This document shows, in pieces, positions 28,712 through 39,267 of a stretch of DNA of 42,751 bases. Under the pieces are notes generated by a model that saw only the letters and a program-made list of their open reading frames with translations, had not been told where the DNA came from and made no database searches. The DNA comes from an uncultured Methylococcales bacterium (lineage in GTDB: Bacteria > Pseudomonadota > Gammaproteobacteria > Methylococcales > Methylomonadaceae): the NCBI GenBank assembly GCA_903902705.1, contig CAIUVX010000151.1:1-42751 (forward strand), given 5' to 3'. Every line of letters begins with the position of its first letter. Position 1 is the stretch's first letter. A program made the translations under genes and the position numbers.

Positions 28712-29023
28712 ATGGCCAATCAAACTATCAGAATTCGATTGAAATCATTTGATCATAAATTAATTGATCAATCGGCTGGTGAGATAGTAGAAACAGCAAG
28801 AAGAACAGGAGCTCAAGTTAAAGGTCCTATTCCCTTGCCTACTAAAAAAGAACGTTTTACGATTTTGATCTCTCCGCATGTCAATAAAGATGCGAGAGAT
28901 CAATATGAATTGAGAACATATAAACGATTGCTGGATATCGTTGAGCCCACTGAAAAAACCGTAGATGCGCTGATGAAGTTAGATCTCGCAGCAGGCGTTG
29001 ATGTTCAGATAAAGTTGAATTAA
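28712..29023 (+). CDS. rpsJ: 30S ribosomal protein S10 (NusE)
   Basis: S10 is a 30S head protein that also acts as NusE, the partner of NusB in antitermination and of NusG in linking transcription to translation; both partners are encoded in this window. The 103 residues have the family core [20 protein letters not shown] and the [13 protein letters not shown] loop. It lies two bases after tuf, so the S10-operon leader through which L4 represses the operon in E. coli has no room here. Confidence 0.98.
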   Translation: MANQTIRIRLKSFDHKLIDQSAGEIVETARRTGAQVKGPIPLPTKKERFTILISPHVNKDARDQYELRTYKRLLDIVEPTEKTVDALMKLDLAAGVDVQIKLN

Positions 29024-29041
29024 GAATAGAGGAATTGGCAG

Positions 29042-29692
29042 ATGTCAATAGGTCTTATAGGTCGTAAATGTGGTATGACCAGAGTTTTTTGTGAAGATGG
29101 ATCGTCAGTACCTGTGACTGTTCTCCAGATTGACTCAAATAGAGTTACTCAGGTTAAAAGTATTGAGGTAGACGGTTATCGTGCTGTTCAAGTAGCAGCG
29201 GGTGATAAAAAATCTTCAAGAGTCAATAAAGCAATGGCAGGTCACTATGCAGCGGCTAATGTGACAGCTGGACGTGGTCTTTGGGAATTTAGACTCGAAG
29301 ATGGTGAAGGCACTGATTTATCTGCTGGTTCCCCATTACCGTTAGATATTTTTTCTGTAGGTCAAGTAATTGACGTTCAAGGTAAAAGTATCGGTAAAGG
29401 TTTTGCTGGTGGTATAAAACGTCACAATTTTAGTATGCAAGATGCTACTCATGGTAACTCACGTTCACATCGAGTATTGGGTTCTATCGGTATGAATCAA
29501 ACGCCTGGACGTGTTTTTAAAGGCAAAAAAATGGAAGGTCACATGGGAGCGGAGAAAGTAACTGTTCAGAATTTGACAATCCATGCCATTGATACTGAAA
29601 GAAATTTAATTTTAGTGAAAGGCTCAGTGCCTGGAGCCAAAGGTGGTGATGTAGTTATTACTCCTGCCATGAAAATGCGAAATAAAGGTTAA
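29042..29692 (+). CDS. rplC: 50S ribosomal protein L3
   Basis: L3 is an early assembly protein whose loop reaches the peptidyl transferase centre. The 216 residues start [16 protein letters not shown] and contain the central loop [18 protein letters not shown]. In E. coli the residue before NQTPG is a glutamine methylated by PrmB; here it is methionine (Met151, bases 29492-29494), so that modification cannot occur. GAGG precedes the ATG. Confidence 0.98.
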   Translation: MSIGLIGRKCGMTRVFCEDGSSVPVTVLQIDSNRVTQVKSIEVDGYRAVQVAAGDKKSSRVNKAMAGHYAAANVTAGRGLWEFRLEDGEGTDLSAGSPLPLDIFSVGQVIDVQGKSIGKGFAGGIKRHNFSMQDATHGNSRSHRVLGSIGMNQTPGRVFKGKKMEGHMGAEKVTVQNLTIHAIDTERNLILVKGSVPGAKGGDVVITPAMKMRNKG

Positions 29693-29695
29693 ACC

Positions 29696-30316
29696 ATGGG
29701 TTTGCAAATACCTGCTTTAAATAAACAAGATACTGCTGGAATAGTTGATGTTAGTGAAACTGTTTTTGGTCAGTCGTTTAACGAAACATTAGTTCACCAG
29801 TTAGTTGTTCGCTATATGGCGGGTGCGCGTGCTGGAACTAAAGCACAAAAAACACGCTCAGATGTCAGTGGTGGCGGTGCGAAGCCTTGGAGACAAAAAG
29901 GCACTGGTCGTGCAAGAGCTGGAACAACTCGTAGCCCGATTTGGCGTACAGGTGGTGTTGCTTTCGCAGCAAGACCTAGAAACTACGAACAAAAGCTGAA
30001 CAAAAAAATGTTTCGCGTTGGTATTCGTTCAATTTTGTCTGAGTTATTGAGACAAGATCGTTTAGTGGTAAGTAGCGATATTATCCCTACTACTGTAAAA
30101 ACTAAAGAGCTGAATGCAAAATTAAAACTAATCGATGCTAAGCGTATATTAATTGTTGTTGATAGTGTGGATGAAAATCTAGCTTTAGCATCAAGAAATA
30201 TTCCTTATGTAGAAGTAATTGAAGCAGCTAATTTAAGTCCCGTGCTATTGGTTGCAGCTGATAAAGTAATTGCGACACCAGCAGCATTGAAACAGTTAGA
30301 GGAACGATTAGCATGA
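29696..30316 (+). CDS. rplD: 50S ribosomal protein L4
   Basis: L4 lines the peptide exit tunnel with a long loop, visible here as the basic [20 protein letters not shown] and [11 protein letters not shown] segment at about residues 52-90. In E. coli free L4 also represses the S10 operon through its leader, and that leader is missing here. The 206 residues match normal length. Its stop overlaps the rplW start by four bases (ATGA). Confidence 0.97.
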   Translation: MGLQIPALNKQDTAGIVDVSETVFGQSFNETLVHQLVVRYMAGARAGTKAQKTRSDVSGGGAKPWRQKGTGRARAGTTRSPIWRTGGVAFAARPRNYEQKLNKKMFRVGIRSILSELLRQDRLVVSSDIIPTTVKTKELNAKLKLIDAKRILIVVDSVDENLALASRNIPYVEVIEAANLSPVLLVAADKVIATPAALKQLEERLA

Positions 30317-30612
30317 GTGTAAATCAATATCAATTGTCAAATGTACTTGAGGCTCCAATTATCTCTGAAAAGAGTACGATTGCTGCTGAAAAGAATAAAC
30401 AATTTGTTTTTAAGGTGCAAAAGCAAGCCACTAAAAAACAAGTCAAAAACGCGGTTGAGCAGATGTTTAAGGTTGAAGTCGATTCAGTTCGAGTTTTAAA
30501 CGTTAAAGGAAAACAGAAAAGATTTGGTAAGTCATTAGGCCAGCGGTCTGATTGGAAAAAAGCTTATGTAAAACTTAAGTCTGGTCACGATATAGAATTC
30601 TCTGCTGCTTAA
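30313..30612 (+). CDS. rplW: 50S ribosomal protein L23
   Basis: L23 sits at the tunnel exit and docks trigger factor and SRP. The 99 residues show the family segments [20 protein letters not shown] and [20 protein letters not shown]. The start overlaps the rplD stop, so translation is coupled. It is slightly more lysine-rich than many homologues but otherwise ordinary. Confidence 0.97.
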   Translation: MSVNQYQLSNVLEAPIISEKSTIAAEKNKQFVFKVQKQATKKQVKNAVEQMFKVEVDSVRVLNVKGKQKRFGKSLGQRSDWKKAYVKLKSGHDIEFSAA

Positions 30613-30650
30613 TTTATAAAGCAAAAGATCAATAGGAAACGGTAGAAAGC

Positions 30651-31478
30651 ATGGCGATTGTAAAATCAAAACCAACGTCACCAGGATCACGGTTTGTAAT
30701 ACGCATTAAAAATGATGAGTTGCATAAAGGCAAACCTTATTCTCCTTTGCTTGCTAAAAAAAGCAAGACTGGTGGTCGTAATAATCAGGGGCGTATCACA
30801 ACACGTCATGTCGGTGGTGGTCATAAGCAACACTACCGTATTATTGATTTCAAACGAAATAAAACTGATATTCCAGCCGTTGTTGAACGCTTGGAATATG
30901 ACCCAAACAGAACAGCTAATATTGCATTAATTCTGTTCAAAGATGGTGAGCGCAAATATATTATTGCTCCTAAGGGTCTTGCAGTTGGTCAAGAAATTAT
31001 TTCATCTGACTCTGCACCTGTTAAACCAGGTAACTGTATGCCATTAAGAAATATTCCGATGGGTACAACAGTTCATTGCGTTGAACTAAAGCCTGGCAAA
31101 GGTGCGCAAGTCGCAAGAAGTGCAGGTACATCAGTACAGCTAGTCGCTAGAGATGGTGCACACGCAACAATTAGACTACGTTCAGGTGAAATGCGTAAAG
31201 TTATGGCAGATTGCCATGCAGTTATCGGTGAAGTATCGAATTCAGAGCATAACTTGATATCACTTGGTAAAGCAGGTGCGACAAGATGGCGAGGCGTTAG
31301 ACCAACAGTTCGCGGTGTGGTCATGAACCCAGTTGACCATCCACATGGTGGTGGTGAAGGGCGTACCTCTGGTGGTAGACATCCCGTATCTCCTTGGGGT
31401 ATGCCAACCAAAGGCTATAAAACAAGAAAAAACAAACGTACTGACAACATGATTGTTAGACGACGCAAGCAGAAATAG
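30651..31478 (+). CDS. rplB: 50S ribosomal protein L2
   Basis: L2 is needed for subunit association and peptidyl transfer. The 275 residues include [17 protein letters not shown] in the N-terminal RNA-binding domain. The C-terminal [20 protein letters not shown] loop holds the conserved histidine near the catalytic centre. Length and ends are normal. It sits in the standard S10 order between rplW and rpsS. Confidence 0.98.
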   Translation: MAIVKSKPTSPGSRFVIRIKNDELHKGKPYSPLLAKKSKTGGRNNQGRITTRHVGGGHKQHYRIIDFKRNKTDIPAVVERLEYDPNRTANIALILFKDGERKYIIAPKGLAVGQEIISSDSAPVKPGNCMPLRNIPMGTTVHCVELKPGKGAQVARSAGTSVQLVARDGAHATIRLRSGEMRKVMADCHAVIGEVSNSEHNLISLGKAGATRWRGVRPTVRGVVMNPVDHPHGGGEGRTSGGRHPVSPWGMPTKGYKTRKNKRTDNMIVRRRKQK

Positions 31479-31489
31479 AGAGGACACAC

Positions 31490-31762
31490 ATGCCGCGTTC
31501 AATTAAAAAAGGTCCTTTTATTGATCACCATCTTCAGAAAAAAATTGAAGATGCAGTGAGTAGCAATAATAGGAAACCGATTAAAACATGGTCAAGACGA
31601 TCAATGATTATTCCAGATATGCTGGGCTTAACTATCGCAATCCATAATGGACGGCTGCACATCCCCGTTCTCATTTCTGAGAATATGGTCGGGCATAAAT
31701 TAGGTGAGTTTGCACCCACTCGTACATATAAAGGCCATGTGGCTGATAAGAAATCTAGGTAA
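31490..31762 (+). CDS. rpsS: 30S ribosomal protein S19
   Basis: S19 lies in the 30S head with S13 and touches A-site tRNA and bridge B1a. The 90 residues start [20 protein letters not shown] and contain the signature [28 protein letters not shown] ribosome binding site precedes it by a few bases. Confidence 0.98.
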   Translation: MPRSIKKGPFIDHHLQKKIEDAVSSNNRKPIKTWSRRSMIIPDMLGLTIAIHNGRLHIPVLISENMVGHKLGEFAPTRTYKGHVADKKSR

Positions 31763-31767
31763 GTGTG

Positions 31768-32103
31768 ATGGAAATTTCAGCAAAATTAAACAATGCCCCA
31801 CTATCAGCGCAAAAAGCGCGTTTAGTTGGTGATCAAATTCGTGGCTTGCCCGTTGATAAGGCACTGAATATTTTAAAATTCAGCTCTAAAAAAGCAGCGG
31901 CTATCATAAAAAAAATTCTGGAGTCTGCGATTGCTAATGCGGAGCATAATGAAAGCGCGGATATTGACGAATTGAAAGTGTCTACCGTTTATGTCAATGA
32001 AGGGGCGACCATGAAAAGGTTTAAGGCAAGAGCTAAAGGGAATGCGAACCACATTCTTAAAAGAACCTGCCATATCACAATTAAAGTCGCAGAAATCGAG
32101 TAG
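31768..32103 (+). CDS. rplV: 50S ribosomal protein L22
   Basis: L22 spans the large subunit, and its beta-hairpin narrows the exit tunnel where macrolides bind. I chose ATG 31768 (111 residues, [20 protein letters not shown]). The GTG directly before it at 31765 is in frame and would only add one Met. The hairpin segment [20 protein letters not shown] is intact. It begins five bases after rpsS. Confidence 0.96.
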   Translation: MEISAKLNNAPLSAQKARLVGDQIRGLPVDKALNILKFSSKKAAAIIKKILESAIANAEHNESADIDELKVSTVYVNEGATMKRFKARAKGNANHILKRTCHITIKVAEIE

Positions 32104-32112
32104 GGGCATAAA

Positions 32113-32784
32113 ATGGGTCAGAAGGTACATCCAATAGGCATACGCCTTGGTATCGTCAAGGATTGGAATTCAAGATGGTACGCAAATAGTCAGGATTATT
32201 CGGTATTCCTGCACCAAGATTTAACTGTTAGAGAGTTTATTAGGAAGAAATTGGCTCACGCATCCGTTAGTCGAATTCAAATTAATCGCCCTGCGAATAA
32301 TGCACACATCACCATTCACACAGCCAGACCAGGTATCGTTATCGGTAAGAAGGGTGAGGATATTGAGGTATTGAAACAAGAAATATCTAAAATGATAGGT
32401 ATCCCTGTGCAATTGAATGTTGAAGAAATTAGAAAGCCAGAGTTGGACGCGCTTCTAGTTGCTGAAGGTGTTGCTCAACAGCTTGAAAAACGTATTATGT
32501 ATCGTCGTGCTATGAAACGTGCGGTAACTAACACCATGCGTTTGGGTGCTGAAGGCATTAAGATTAACGTTGGTGGTCGATTAAACGGTGCCGAAATCGC
32601 GCGTAGTGAATGGTATAGAGAAGGTCGGGTGCCTTTGCATACATTAAGAGCTGACATCGATTATGCAACCGCAGAGGCAAATACCACCTATGGAATTATC
32701 GGCATTAAGGTGTGGATATTCAAAGGCGAAGTATTCGATATGGATGCCCATATTGCGTCAATCAATTCTGAATCTAAGAAATAG
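32113..32784 (+). CDS. rpsC: 30S ribosomal protein S3
   Basis: S3 lines the mRNA entry site and helps unwind mRNA. The 223 residues start [20 protein letters not shown]. They carry a KH domain with [14 protein letters not shown] and the conserved C-terminal [24 protein letters not shown] just before the ATG supplies the ribosome binding site. Confidence 0.98.
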   Translation: MGQKVHPIGIRLGIVKDWNSRWYANSQDYSVFLHQDLTVREFIRKKLAHASVSRIQINRPANNAHITIHTARPGIVIGKKGEDIEVLKQEISKMIGIPVQLNVEEIRKPELDALLVAEGVAQQLEKRIMYRRAMKRAVTNTMRLGAEGIKINVGGRLNGAEIARSEWYREGRVPLHTLRADIDYATAEANTTYGIIGIKVWIFKGEVFDMDAHIASINSESKK

Positions 32785-32800
32785 TTGAAGGGATAAAAAG

Positions 32801-33214
32801 ATGCTTCAGCCTAAAAGAACTAAATTCCGTAAGCAACATAAAGGCAGAAATAACGGTACTGCTGTTCGTGGTTCATCTGTTAGTTTTGGTGAGTATGGAC
32901 TTAAGTCAATTAGTCGTGGTAGATTAACTGCGCGTCAGATTGAATCAGCTCGTCGAACTATTACTCGTCATGTCAAACGTGGCGGTAAGATTTGGATTAG
33001 AATTTTCCCAGATAAGCCAATTACTAAAAAACCTTTAGAAGTTCGTATGGGAAAAGGAAAAGGTAGTGTAGAATACTGGGTTGCTCAAATCAGACCAGGA
33101 ACCATGTTGTATGAGATACAAGGTGTTTCTGAAGAATTGGCACGCGAGGCATTTACATTGGCAGCCGCTAAACTGCCTTTGAAAACACTTTTTACCGTTC
33201 GGACAATAATGTAA
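32801..33214 (+). CDS. rplP: 50S ribosomal protein L16
   Basis: L16 shapes the A site of the peptidyl transferase centre. The 137 residues show [19 protein letters not shown], the [20 protein letters not shown] helix and [20 protein letters not shown]. The arginine hydroxylated by YcfD in E. coli L16 (position 81) corresponds to the R of [10 protein letters not shown], which is present. Its stop overlaps rpmC by one base. Confidence 0.98.
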   Translation: MLQPKRTKFRKQHKGRNNGTAVRGSSVSFGEYGLKSISRGRLTARQIESARRTITRHVKRGGKIWIRIFPDKPITKKPLEVRMGKGKGSVEYWVAQIRPGTMLYEIQGVSEELAREAFTLAAAKLPLKTLFTVRTIM

Positions 33215-33408
33215 TGAAAGCAAGTGAATTACGCCAGAAATCAAAAGACGAGTTAGGAACGCTACTGCTCGATTTATCGCGTGAGCGGTTTAATCTTAGA
33301 ATGCAAAAAGGTACAGGTCAGCTATCTAAACCCGATCAAGTAAAAAAGGTCAGACGTGATGTGGCTCGTATCCAAACCATACTAAATGAAAAGGCGAGCG
33401 CGAAATGA
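33214..33408 (+). CDS. rpmC: 50S ribosomal protein L29
   Basis: L29 is a small two-helix protein at the tunnel exit, near L23, that supports trigger factor and SRP docking. The 64 residues contain [20 protein letters not shown] and the signature [15 protein letters not shown]. The start overlaps the rplP stop and the stop overlaps the rpsQ start, so all three genes are coupled. Confidence 0.97.
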   Translation: MKASELRQKSKDELGTLLLDLSRERFNLRMQKGTGQLSKPDQVKKVRRDVARIQTILNEKASAK

Positions 33409-33671
33409 TGAACGAGAACGTAACTAAATTGCGGACAATCACGGGTCGTGTTGTCAGCAACAAAATGGACAAAACAATCACCGTTTTAGTCGAGCGAGTA
33501 GTAAAACATCCCGTTTACGGCAAGTACATTAAGCGTTCGACCAAAATGATGGCGCACGATGAGCAAAATGTTTGTCAAGAAGGTGATGTTGTTGCTATTA
33601 CCTCATGCAGACCGCTGTCCAAGCATAAAACCTTTAAACTGGTTTCAGTTTTAGAAAGTGCCAACAAATAG
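33405..33671 (+). CDS. rpsQ: 30S ribosomal protein S17
   Basis: S17 is a primary 16S rRNA binder of the 30S body with an OB fold. Recognised by [20 protein letters not shown] and [19 protein letters not shown]. Two adjacent ATGs (33405 and 33408) are possible starts; both overlap the rpmC stop and I cannot choose with confidence. It is the last gene of the S10 set. A 37-base gap then leads to rplN with no obvious promoter. Confidence 0.96.
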   Translation: MMNENVTKLRTITGRVVSNKMDKTITVLVERVVKHPVYGKYIKRSTKMMAHDEQNVCQEGDVVAITSCRPLSKHKTFKLVSVLESANK

Positions 33672-33708
33672 CACACCGCTATTTATATACAGATAACAGG
33701 AATAAATC

Positions 33709-34077
33709 ATGATTCAGATGCAAACTAACCTTGACGTCGCCGACAATAGCGGTGCCAAAAGGGTCATGTGTATCAAAGTATTAGGGGGTTCGCATAGACG
33801 CTATGCTGGCATTGGTGACATTATCAAAGTCAGTATCAAAGATGCCATTCCTCGTGGAAGAGTAAAGAAAGGTGAAGTTTACAATGCGTTAGTAGTAAGA
33901 ACTGCTAAAGGTGTGCGTAGACCAGACGGTTCTGTCATTCGTTTTGATGGTAACGCAGCCGTTATTCTTAACAACAACCTACAACCTTTAGGTACGCGTA
34001 TTTTTGGGCCTGTAACACGCGAGTTAAGAGGAGAGAAATTTATGAAAATTATCTCTCTTGCTCCCGAAGTACTTTAA
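33709..34077 (+). CDS. rplN: 50S ribosomal protein L14
   Basis: L14 forms intersubunit bridges and is the docking site of the silencing factor RsfS. The 122 residues start [20 protein letters not shown] and end [23 protein letters not shown], all typical. It opens the spc gene set. ACAGGAA before the ATG is a good ribosome binding site. Confidence 0.98.
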   Translation: MIQMQTNLDVADNSGAKRVMCIKVLGGSHRRYAGIGDIIKVSIKDAIPRGRVKKGEVYNALVVRTAKGVRRPDGSVIRFDGNAAVILNNNLQPLGTRIFGPVTRELRGEKFMKIISLAPEVL

Positions 34078-34091
34078 GATGGGGTTTGACG

Positions 34092-34409
34092 ATGCAAAAA
34101 ATTAGAAAAGGCGATGATGTTATCGTTCGTACTGGTAAAGACAAAGGTAAGAGCGGTAGAGTCACTAAAATTTTGAAGGATGATAAAGTTTTAGTCGAAG
34201 GCATCAATCAAGTTAAAAAGAACCAAAAACCAAACCCTAATGCTGGTGTTACAGGTGGAATTATCGTCAAGGATATGCCGATTGCTATTTCCAATATAGG
34301 TTTATACAACCCTGTAACAAAAAAAGCAGATCGTGTCGGCTTTAAATTTCTGGAAGATGGAAAAAAAGTCAGGTATTTTAAGTCAACAAATGAAGTTGTT
34401 GACGCGTAA
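34092..34409 (+). CDS. rplX: 50S ribosomal protein L24
   Basis: L24 starts 50S assembly and lies beside the tunnel exit. It has the KOW motif in [20 protein letters not shown] and the typical [13 protein letters not shown] loop. The start is ATG 34092 (105 residues), with GGGG at 34081-34084 upstream. The in-frame TTG at 34086 would add two residues and sits too close to the ribosome binding site. Confidence 0.96.
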   Translation: MQKIRKGDDVIVRTGKDKGKSGRVTKILKDDKVLVEGINQVKKNQKPNPNAGVTGGIIVKDMPIAISNIGLYNPVTKKADRVGFKFLEDGKKVRYFKSTNEVVDA

Positions 34410-34417
34410 GGTGAATC

Positions 34418-34957
34418 ATGGCTAGATTAGAATCCGTATATAAAGAAACCATTCTTCCCGCGTTGGTCGAGCAGTTTGGTTATAAGTCTGTGATGCAAGC
34501 ACCTCGTATCACTAAAATAACCCTGAACATGGGTGTGGGTGGTGCGGTTGCAGACAAAAAAGTTTTGCAAGCTGCGGTTGGCGACATGGAAAAAATTTCT
34601 GGTCAAAAACCCGTTGTGACCTTGGCAAGAAAGTCTATCGCGGGTTTTAAAATCCGTGACGATATGCCTATTGGATGCAAAGTAACTTTGCGTAGCGATA
34701 GAATGTATGAGTTTTTAGACCGTTTAATCAGTATTTCTATTCCGCGAATTCGCGACTTTAGAGGATTGAGTCCTAAAAGTTTTGATGGACGTGGTAACTA
34801 TTCAATGGGCGTTAAAGAGCAAATCATATTTCCTGAAATTGATTATGATAAAATCGATACTTTGCGTGGCATGGATATTACAATTACCACAACAGCTCAA
34901 ACTAACGAAGAAGGTTTAGCGTTGTTAAAGCTGTTTAACTTTCCATTTAAACACTAA
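34418..34957 (+). CDS. rplE: 50S ribosomal protein L5
   Basis: L5 binds 5S rRNA and contacts P-site tRNA. The 179 residues include [18 protein letters not shown], the conserved [17 protein letters not shown] and the C-terminal [15 protein letters not shown]. It begins eight bases after rplX. In E. coli the S8 repressor site overlaps the start of rplE; I did not find a clear equivalent by eye. Confidence 0.98.
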   Translation: MARLESVYKETILPALVEQFGYKSVMQAPRITKITLNMGVGGAVADKKVLQAAVGDMEKISGQKPVVTLARKSIAGFKIRDDMPIGCKVTLRSDRMYEFLDRLISISIPRIRDFRGLSPKSFDGRGNYSMGVKEQIIFPEIDYDKIDTLRGMDITITTTAQTNEEGLALLKLFNFPFKH

Positions 34958-34969
34958 AGGCGTTTTGAC

Positions 34970-35275
34970 ATGGCAAAAAAATCAATGATTGCGCGTGAAG
35001 ATAAGCGCAAGAAGTTAGTAAAGAAATTTGACGTTAAACGTAAGGCTTTGAAAGAAGCGATCAGAAGTCCAAATACTTCATTTGAAGACAAGGAAGCTGC
35101 TCAATTACAACTGCAAAAATTACCAAGAGACTCAGGCGTAACAAGAGTACGCAACCGTTGTAACATAACGGGTCGTCCACATGGGTATTACCGCAAGTTC
35201 GGTCTTAGTCGTAACAAACTAAGAGAAGCAACTATGCGCGGTGACGTACCTGGCGTAGTCAAAGCAAGTTGGTAA
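34970..35275 (+). CDS. rpsN: 30S ribosomal protein S14 (zinc-free form)
   Basis: S14 is a 30S head protein. At 101 residues it is the long form that lacks the CxxC zinc motifs; only one cysteine lies in the [20 protein letters not shown] signature. The protein is highly basic, as expected. It sits in the usual spc order between rplE and rpsH. Confidence 0.98.
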   Translation: MAKKSMIAREDKRKKLVKKFDVKRKALKEAIRSPNTSFEDKEAAQLQLQKLPRDSGVTRVRNRCNITGRPHGYYRKFGLSRNKLREATMRGDVPGVVKASW

Positions 35276-35291
35276 TGGTTGGAGAATTAGA

Positions 35292-35687
35292 ATGAGTATG
35301 ACAGATCCAGTAGCAGATATGCTGACTCGTATTAGAAACGGTCAATCTGCTGGTAAAAAAAGTATTAAACAACCCTCGTCGAAATTGAAAGTATCAATTG
35401 CTCAGGTCTTGAAAGACGAAGGTTACATCACAAATTTCAGCACTGAAACAACAGGTAGTCACACTGAAATGACTGTCGAGTTGAAGTATTACAAAGGTGC
35501 GCCTGTAATCGAGAGCATAAAAAGAATTAGTAGACCTGGTTTGCGTATTTACAAATCTAAAGACGAATTGCCAAAAGTGCTTGGTGGCTTGGGGATTGCT
35601 ATTGTATCAACATCAAATGGTGTGATGACCGATAGAGCTGCGCGTGCCATTGGACACGGCGGCGAAGTTATCTGTACTGTTTGCTAA
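35292..35687 (+). CDS. rpsH: 30S ribosomal protein S8
   Basis: S8 is a primary 16S rRNA binder and, in E. coli, the translational repressor of the spc operon. The 131 residues match from [18 protein letters not shown] to the C-terminal [22 protein letters not shown]. Another ATG two codons in (35298) is possible, but MSM matches E. coli and GGAG lies upstream of 35292. Confidence 0.98.
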   Translation: MSMTDPVADMLTRIRNGQSAGKKSIKQPSSKLKVSIAQVLKDEGYITNFSTETTGSHTEMTVELKYYKGAPVIESIKRISRPGLRIYKSKDELPKVLGGLGIAIVSTSNGVMTDRAARAIGHGGEVICTVC

Positions 35688-35703
35688 CGTAGGCTAGAGA
35701 TTT

Positions 35704-36237
35704 ATGTCAAGAATTGCTAAAGCCCCAGTGAATATTCCCAGTGGTGTGGATATAAAACTAGAGGGTAACAATGTGACCGTGAAAGGTAGTAAAGGTCAGT
35801 TATCGTTTGATTTTAGTCCAGCTGTTAGTATGGAGATTGCTGATAATGTAATTTCTATGCAGTGGGATAAGGATGATAAAAATGCTACTGCTCAGGCAGG
35901 TACTGCAAGAGCAATCGTTAGCAACATGGTAACAGGTGTTTCTGCTGGATTTGAAAGAAAGCTGACGCTGATTGGTGTCGGTTACAGAGCGCAAGCGAAA
36001 GACAATGTTCTTAGTTTATCACTCGGTTTTTCGCATCCTGTTGATTTTCAAGTACCAGTTGGCGTTTTTATCGAAACACCGACTCAAACTGAAATAGTCA
36101 TCAAAGGAAGTGATAAACAGCAAGTAGGACAGGTTGCTGCAAAAATCAGAGCCTATCGCCCGCCTGAACCTTATAAAGGTAAAGGTGTTAGATACGCTGA
36201 AGAGCATGTTGTAAGAAAAGAAGCTAAGAAAAAGTAA
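35704..36237 (+). CDS. rplF: 50S ribosomal protein L6
   Basis: L6 lies beside the sarcin-ricin loop and supports factor binding. Two repeated domains are visible. The C-terminal signature [19 protein letters not shown] is intact, and the central [20 protein letters not shown] is typical. Length (177 residues) is normal. Confidence 0.98.
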   Translation: MSRIAKAPVNIPSGVDIKLEGNNVTVKGSKGQLSFDFSPAVSMEIADNVISMQWDKDDKNATAQAGTARAIVSNMVTGVSAGFERKLTLIGVGYRAQAKDNVLSLSLGFSHPVDFQVPVGVFIETPTQTEIVIKGSDKQQVGQVAAKIRAYRPPEPYKGKGVRYAEEHVVRKEAKKK

Positions 36238-36246
36238 GGTAACGTG

Positions 36247-36600
36247 ATGGATAAGAAAAAATCTCGTATGAAGCGCGCATTAAAATTGCGTAGCCAAATT
36301 AAAAAAATAGGTGCAACACGGTTGTCAATTCACAAAACATCGCAGCATATTTATGCTCAAGTGATTAGTAGTGATGGTACAACAACCTTAGCTAGTGCAT
36401 CAACTACTCAAACACAAGTGAATGCCGCGTTAAAAAATACTAATAACATAGAGGCTGCAACTGAAGTAGGCAAGTGGATTGCTCAAAAAGCGATTGCTGC
36501 GGGTGTAACAGAAGTTGCCTTTGATCGTTCGGGCTTTAAATATCATGGTCGCGTTAAAGCATTAGCTGATGCTGCACGCGAAGCTGGTTTGAAATTTTAG
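36247..36600 (+). CDS. rplR: 50S ribosomal protein L18
   Basis: L18 carries 5S rRNA into the large subunit together with L5. The start is ATG 36247 (117 residues, [20 protein letters not shown]), matching E. coli; a GTG directly before it would add one residue. The signature [19 protein letters not shown] and the C-terminal [20 protein letters not shown] are clear. Confidence 0.97.
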   Translation: MDKKKSRMKRALKLRSQIKKIGATRLSIHKTSQHIYAQVISSDGTTTLASASTTQTQVNAALKNTNNIEAATEVGKWIAQKAIAAGVTEVAFDRSGFKYHGRVKALADAAREAGLKF

Positions 36601-36609
36601 GAGAATAAA

Positions 36610-37119
36610 ATGGCTACAGCACCCGCCGCTCAAGGCAGTACTGACGGTTTACAAGAAAAATTGGTTAATGTAAGACGCGTGGCAAAAGTAGTAAAAGGTG
36701 GTAGAGTGTTTGGCTTTACTGCATTAACAGTGGTTGGTGACGGCGAAGGTCGAGTTGGCTACGGTGTTAGCAAAGCCCGCGAAGTGCCTATTGCTATTCA
36801 AAAGTCTTTAGAGCAAGCGCGTAAAAATATGCGTAAAGTCTCTTTAAAAGGCGACACTTTGCAGTACCCAATTATGAATACTACGGGCGCGGCAAAAGTT
36901 TATATGCAGCCCGCTTCTGAAGGTACAGGAATCATTGCTGGTGGAGCGATGAGAGCAGTATTTGAAGTAGTTGGTGTACATAACGTATTAGCAAAATGTA
37001 TTGGTACTAACAATCCAATCAATGTAGTCAGAGCGACTATTAATGGATTGACAGGTATGCACAATGCTAATCAGATAGCCGCAAAACGTGGCTTATCAGT
37101 TGAACAGATTATTGGATAG
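36610..37119 (+). CDS. rpsE: 30S ribosomal protein S5
   Basis: S5 controls decoding accuracy and lines the mRNA entry tunnel; spectinomycin-resistance changes map to its N-terminal loop. The 169 residues contain [37 protein letters not shown] and [19 protein letters not shown]. The spectinomycin loop looks wild type. AGGAG precedes the ATG. Confidence 0.98.
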   Translation: MATAPAAQGSTDGLQEKLVNVRRVAKVVKGGRVFGFTALTVVGDGEGRVGYGVSKAREVPIAIQKSLEQARKNMRKVSLKGDTLQYPIMNTTGAAKVYMQPASEGTGIIAGGAMRAVFEVVGVHNVLAKCIGTNNPINVVRATINGLTGMHNANQIAAKRGLSVEQIIG

Positions 37120-37124
37120 TTACA

Positions 37125-37310
37125 ATGGCTGGTACTAAATTAAGTGTTACGATGACAAAAAGCAAGTTTGGACGTTTACCACGTCATCAAGCCTGCTTAA
37201 AAGGCTTGGGGCTACGCAAAATCAACCAAACAGTTGAAGTCCTCAATACTGCTGAAAATAGAGGTATGATAAATAAAGTATCATATATGCTAAAAGTCGA
37301 GGAAGTATAA
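37125..37310 (+). CDS. rpmD: 50S ribosomal protein L30
   Basis: L30 is a small 50S protein. Its 61 residues include [20 protein letters not shown], with the signature [13 protein letters not shown]. The last base of its stop codon is the first base of the rplO start. Start and length match relatives. Confidence 0.97.
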   Translation: MAGTKLSVTMTKSKFGRLPRHQACLKGLGLRKINQTVEVLNTAENRGMINKVSYMLKVEEV

Positions 37311-37744
37311 TGTTTTTAAATACCATCCAAGCAAGCGAAGGGTCTCGCAAAAAATCCAAACGCGTAGGACGCGGTATTGGTTGTACACTTGGCAAAACCT
37401 GTGGCAGAGGTCATAAAGGTCAGAAAGCGCGTAGTGGAGGCTTTCATAAAGTTGGTTTTGAAGGCGGACAAATGCCTCTGCAACGTAGATTGCCCAAAAT
37501 TGGTTTCACATCACGCAAAAGTATGTATTCAGCTGAAGTTCGTTTAAGCGAGCTAAATGGCTTAGTCGCTGATGTAATTGATTTAAAAGTGTTGATCGCT
37601 GCGAATATTGTTCCAGCATTCACTAAGACAGCGAAAGTCATTAAATCAGGTGAAGTTAGCAAAGCAGTTACGCTGAAAGGCATTAAAGTAACTGGCGGAG
37701 CTAAAGAATCTATCGAAGCTGCTGGCGGCAAAGTAGAGGCGTAA
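37310..37744 (+). CDS. rplO: 50S ribosomal protein L15
   Basis: L15 is a late-assembly 50S protein. The extended glycine-rich N-terminal arm reads [20 protein letters not shown] and contains two cysteines where E. coli has serine and glycine. The core [20 protein letters not shown] is typical. The 144 residues end one base before the secY start, with no gap. Confidence 0.97.
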   Translation: MFLNTIQASEGSRKKSKRVGRGIGCTLGKTCGRGHKGQKARSGGFHKVGFEGGQMPLQRRLPKIGFTSRKSMYSAEVRLSELNGLVADVIDLKVLIAANIVPAFTKTAKVIKSGEVSKAVTLKGIKVTGGAKESIEAAGGKVEA

Positions 37745-39067
37745 GTGAGTACATCAAAAGCTCAAATGGCTAGCAAAGTGGGCGGTTCTTCAGAACTAAA
37801 GGCGCGGTTGCTTTTCGTTTTGGGGGCTTTTTTTGTTTACCGAGTGGGAGCTCATATTCCTGTTCCAGGAGTTGATCCTAAAGCACTTGCGATTATGTTT
37901 GAGCAGCAAAGTGGCTCTATCCTAGACATGTTTAACATGTTTTCGGGTGGTGCTTTAATGCGTTTAAGCTTATTTGCTCTTGGTATCATGCCCTATATTT
38001 CTGCATCAATTATTATGCAATTGATGACTGTTGTAATCCCTACAATGGAGCAGATGAAAAAAGAAGGCGAATCTGGGCGACGTAAAATTTCTCAGTTTAC
38101 CCGTTATGGGACAGTGGTTTTAGCAACGATTCAGGCTATAGGCATTTCTGTTGCTTTGCAGAATCAAACCGCTGGTGGGTTTTCTGTTGTTTTAAATCCA
38201 GGGATAGGTTTTATCTTTATAACAACTATCACATTGGTTACAGGTACTATATTCTTAATGTGGTTAGGTGAGCAAGTGACCGAGCGCGGTATAGGCAATG
38301 GTATTTCGATGATTATCTTTGCTGGTATCGTTTCTGGCTTACCTAAAGCAGTTGGTAGTACATTGGAGTTGGCTAGAACAGGTGAAATGAACGGTGGATT
38401 TATTATTTTATTATTTCTACTTTCCATCTCTGTAACCGCTCTGGTGGTTTTTGTCGAAAGAGGGCAAAGAAGAATACTAATTAACTACCCAAAAAGACAA
38501 CAAGGTCGTAAGTTGTATGCGGGGCAAAGTAGTTTTTTACCATTAAAGCTTAATATGGCGGGTGTTATTCCTCCTATTTTTGCATCAAGTATTATCTTGT
38601 TTCCAGCGACTATAGCAGGTTGGTTTAGTAATACAGAGGGATTGTCTTGGCTTCAGGATGTAGCAACCAAGTTATCGCCTGGACAGCCGATTTATGTCAT
38701 GTTTTACGCAACTGCTATTATATTCTTTTGTTTTTTCTATACTGCGTTAGTATTTAATTCAAAAGAAACAGCTGAAAATTTAAAAAAATCTGGTGCGTTT
38801 TTACCAGGTATTAGACCAGGTATTCAAACCAGTGCTTATATAGACAAGGTAATGACTCGATTAACCTTAATTGGTGCTTTCTATATTACTTTAGTTTGTT
38901 TGCTACCTGAGTTTTTAATAGTATATTGGAATGTTCCTTTTTATTTTGGAGGAACATCTTTATTGATTATTGTTGTTGTTGTCATGGATTTTATTTCGCA
39001 GTTGCAAACCCATGTAATGTCTCAACAATATGAAGGCTTAATGAAAAAAGCCAATCTGAAAAAATAA
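37745..39067 (+). CDS. secY: Preprotein translocase subunit SecY
   Basis: SecY is the protein-conducting channel of the inner membrane. The 440 residues have about ten hydrophobic helices. Landmarks are [13 protein letters not shown] before the plug, the plug region [20 protein letters not shown], and the cytoplasmic loops [16 protein letters not shown] and [15 protein letters not shown] that meet SecA and the ribosome. The start is GTG 37745, directly after the rplO stop. It works with SecE (12460-12840). Confidence 0.98.
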   Translation: MSTSKAQMASKVGGSSELKARLLFVLGAFFVYRVGAHIPVPGVDPKALAIMFEQQSGSILDMFNMFSGGALMRLSLFALGIMPYISASIIMQLMTVVIPTMEQMKKEGESGRRKISQFTRYGTVVLATIQAIGISVALQNQTAGGFSVVLNPGIGFIFITTITLVTGTIFLMWLGEQVTERGIGNGISMIIFAGIVSGLPKAVGSTLELARTGEMNGGFIILLFLLSISVTALVVFVERGQRRILINYPKRQQGRKLYAGQSSFLPLKLNMAGVIPPIFASSIILFPATIAGWFSNTEGLSWLQDVATKLSPGQPIYVMFYATAIIFFCFFYTALVFNSKETAENLKKSGAFLPGIRPGIQTSAYIDKVMTRLTLIGAFYITLVCLLPEFLIVYWNVPFYFGGTSLLIIVVVVMDFISQLQTHVMSQQYEGLMKKANLKK

Positions 39068-39081
39068 TTTAGGAGTTAGCT

Positions 39082-39195
39082 GTGAAGGTTCGTGCTTCGG
39101 TTAAAACAATTTGTAGAAATTGTAAAATTGTAAAAAGAAATGGTGTTGTTAGAGTCATCTGTGTTGATGGACGACATAAACAACGTCAAGGCTAG
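39082..39195 (+). CDS. rpmJ: 50S ribosomal protein L36
   Basis: GTG 39082 to TAG 39195 encodes 37 residues, [20 protein letters not shown] then [17 protein letters not shown]. This is the full zinc-binding form, with the three cysteines (CxxC and VIC) and histidine of the ribbon. AGGAG at 39071-39075 is well placed. The gene follows secY, the typical place for rpmJ at the end of the spc operon. Confidence 0.96.
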   Translation: MKVRASVKTICRNCKIVKRNGVVRVICVDGRHKQRQG

Positions 39196-39201
39196 AATTT
39201 G

Positions 39202-39230
39202 TTGTGCCAAGATTAGTGTAATGCTATAAT
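39202..39230 (+). promoter_or_regulatory. Extended -10 promoter of the alpha operon
   Basis: TATAAT (39225-39230) is preceded by TG (39222-39223), giving an extended -10 element. A weak -35 TTGTGC (39202-39207) is 17 bases upstream. Together they sit between rpmJ and rpsM and should start the rpsM-rpsK-rpsD-rpoA-rplQ transcript near 39237. An inverted repeat, GTGCCA-A-GATT (39204-39214) with AATCTGGCAC (39228-39237), overlaps the promoter. Confidence 0.75.
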
Positions 39231-39248
39231 CTGGCACTTAACTTTAGA

Positions 39249-39267
39249 ATACTACTCAGGGGAGTAT
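39249..39267 (+). promoter_or_regulatory. Hairpin covering the rpsM ribosome binding site
   Basis: ATACT (39249-39253) pairs with AGTAT (39263-39267). Inner pairs bring the Shine-Dalgarno GGGGAG (39259-39264) into the hairpin, five bases before ATG 39272. In E. coli, S4 represses this operon by stabilising a pseudoknot over the same site. The present structure is simpler and its regulation by S4 is inferred. Confidence 0.5.
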
